Source: JAYZDB01 sp036338025 (GTDB lineage Bacteria > Planctomycetota > UBA1135 > UBA2386). From it: 6,336 nt of DNA. A model generated the notes under the pieces. It saw only the letters and a program-made list of their open reading frames with translations, searched no databases and was not told where the DNA came from. Made by a program: the position numbers and the translations under genes. Positions 5,747 through 6,336 of the stretch are shown here, in pieces. The first letter of the stretch is position 1, and each line of letters begins with the position of its first letter. The stretch is taken from NCBI GenBank assembly GCA_036338025.1, contig JAYZDB010000232.1:1-6336 (forward strand), in the 5' to 3' direction.

Positions 5747-6336
5747 GTGCACCCCCCCCGCCGCCTCCGAGCATCTATTCTCGGACTGACCGTAGCCCTC
5801 GGCTCATCCGGGGCCAGCGCTCACGCGCAGTACGATCCGAAAGCTGCAGAGCCCATTCCGCGGCTACGCGGCACCTTCTTCCTGGTCGGAGGCGGCGATG
5901 TGCCAGCCGGTACTCACGAAGGGTTTCTCGAAATGGCGGGCGGGACCCAGGCCAGGCTCGTCCTACTTGCACCGCCCGAGACCCCTGGCCCGGCGATTGC
6001 GACGTGGAAGAAGCATCAGACAGCGCAGTGCACATCGCTCACCTGGCAGGACGTCTCCCGGCCCGCTGGCCTCGCACAACTGTCCAAGGCCACCGGCGTG
6101 TGGATCCTGGGCGACAGCGGCAATGACTTCGCGGATGCCACGCAAGGAACTCCCGTCGAGCAAGCGCTCCGGGACCTGATCGCCCGTAGTGGCGTCCTTG
6201 GTTGCAACGGCGGCATCGTGCGAGCATTGGGCAAGGTCATGATCCGTGACGGGCAACCGCACGCCAAAGTCAGGGCCGGATTGGCTCTGGTGCCAGGCGT
6301 AGTCCTCGACGATCGGTTCACCACCGGCAAGCGACG
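5747..6336 (+). CDS. Secreted S51/cyanophycinase-like protein, triad apparently lost, 3' end cut
   Basis: The first 196 residues are seen; the gene runs off the right edge. GTG start at 5747 with GGAG 8 nt upstream. A signal peptide is clear: basic HPPRRLR, a hydrophobic core (about residues 9-19), then ASAHA with likely cleavage after A27. The mature part follows the peptidase S51/cyanophycinase plan: FFLVGGGDVP (44-53), FLEMAGG-x-x-ARLVLL (60-74), KATGVW (114-119), GTPVEQALRDLIARSGVLG (134-152), and GLALVPGVVLDDRF (178-191). Active family members have GTSAGA, SGGDQ-x-R and DQHF; here the matching places read GCNGGI (152-157), LGDSGND (121-127) and DDRF (188-191). Thus the nucleophile Ser is N154, the His is R190, and the usual Glu aligns with H172. 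The segment at about 78-105 is also short. It is therefore probably not a protease, perhaps a binding or structural exported protein. The alignment is from my memory of family motifs. The C8 tract in codons 2-5 is odd. Confidence 0.85.
   Translation, partial: MHPPRRLRASILGLTVALGSSGASAHAQYDPKAAEPIPRLRGTFFLVGGGDVPAGTHEGFLEMAGGTQARLVLLAPPETPGPAIATWKKHQTAQCTSLTWQDVSRPAGLAQLSKATGVWILGDSGNDFADATQGTPVEQALRDLIARSGVLGCNGGIVRALGKVMIRDGQPHAKVRAGLALVPGVVLDDRFTTGKR
5752..5759 (+). repeat. C8 homopolymer in codons 2-5 of the S51-like gene
   Basis: Eight C in a row follow the GTG-CA of the start region and encode His-Pro-Pro-Arg at the front of the signal peptide. A slip of one base would shift the frame immediately after the start. 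It may be a site of phase variation or simply a place of sequencing error. Confidence 0.7.

Noticed and set aside
5371..6126. A 251-codon plus-strand open frame across the right part
   Set aside because: It is in a different frame from both real genes, is very rich in Arg/Pro/Ser, resembles no family, and crosses the spacer between two well-supported genes.

Overview
The window is GC-rich bacterial DNA holding seven protein-coding genes, two of them cut by the window edges. I see no rRNA, tRNA, CRISPR array or insertion sequence. The organism cannot be named from the sequence. The style of the last gene (a secreted S51/cyanophycinase-like protein with the KATGVW and GTPVE motifs I associate with planctomycetes) and the EWN...HAHAWVE wording of the transglutaminase lean towards a planctomycete or relative. 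The CysQ protein is of the type best known from mycobacteria, so this lean is weak.

Left part, minus strand (1-1152): a cysQ gene for a 3'-phosphoadenosine 5'-phosphate (PAP) phosphatase is followed downstream, after about 140 nt, by the first 67 codons of a GT4-type glycosyltransferase that runs off the left edge. PAP is the by-product of sulfotransferases, so sulfation of a glycan is a possible shared theme, but this is only inference.

Central part, plus strand (1297-5169): a tight three-gene operon reading away from cysQ. It holds a MoxR-family AAA+ ATPase (TTG start, strong RBS), a DUF58 membrane-anchored protein after a 7-nt gap, and a TgpA-type (DUF3488) membrane transglutaminase that overlaps DUF58 by ATGA. 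This is the classic MoxR-DUF58-transglutaminase cassette. The ATPase is thought to act as a chaperone on partners that include the DUF58 protein, while the transglutaminase domain faces the periplasm. All catalytic motifs are intact. The 144-nt divergent region between cysQ and the operon contains a long bulged inverted repeat.

Right part, plus strand (5170-6336): a 118-nt spacer with a weak hairpin and a perfect 14-bp palindrome leads to a small 105-aa protein that looks like a winged-helix DNA-binding protein. A 141-nt leader follows, closed by a perfect 13-bp inverted repeat whose 3' arm touches the Shine-Dalgarno sequence of the next gene. That gene starts with GTG, has a C8 tract in codons 2-5, encodes a signal peptide and then a cyanophycinase/S51-like domain. 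All three expected catalytic-triad positions appear substituted, so it looks like a secreted pseudoenzyme. The structured leader plus the pseudoenzyme, beside a possible small regulator, is the most unusual part of the window.
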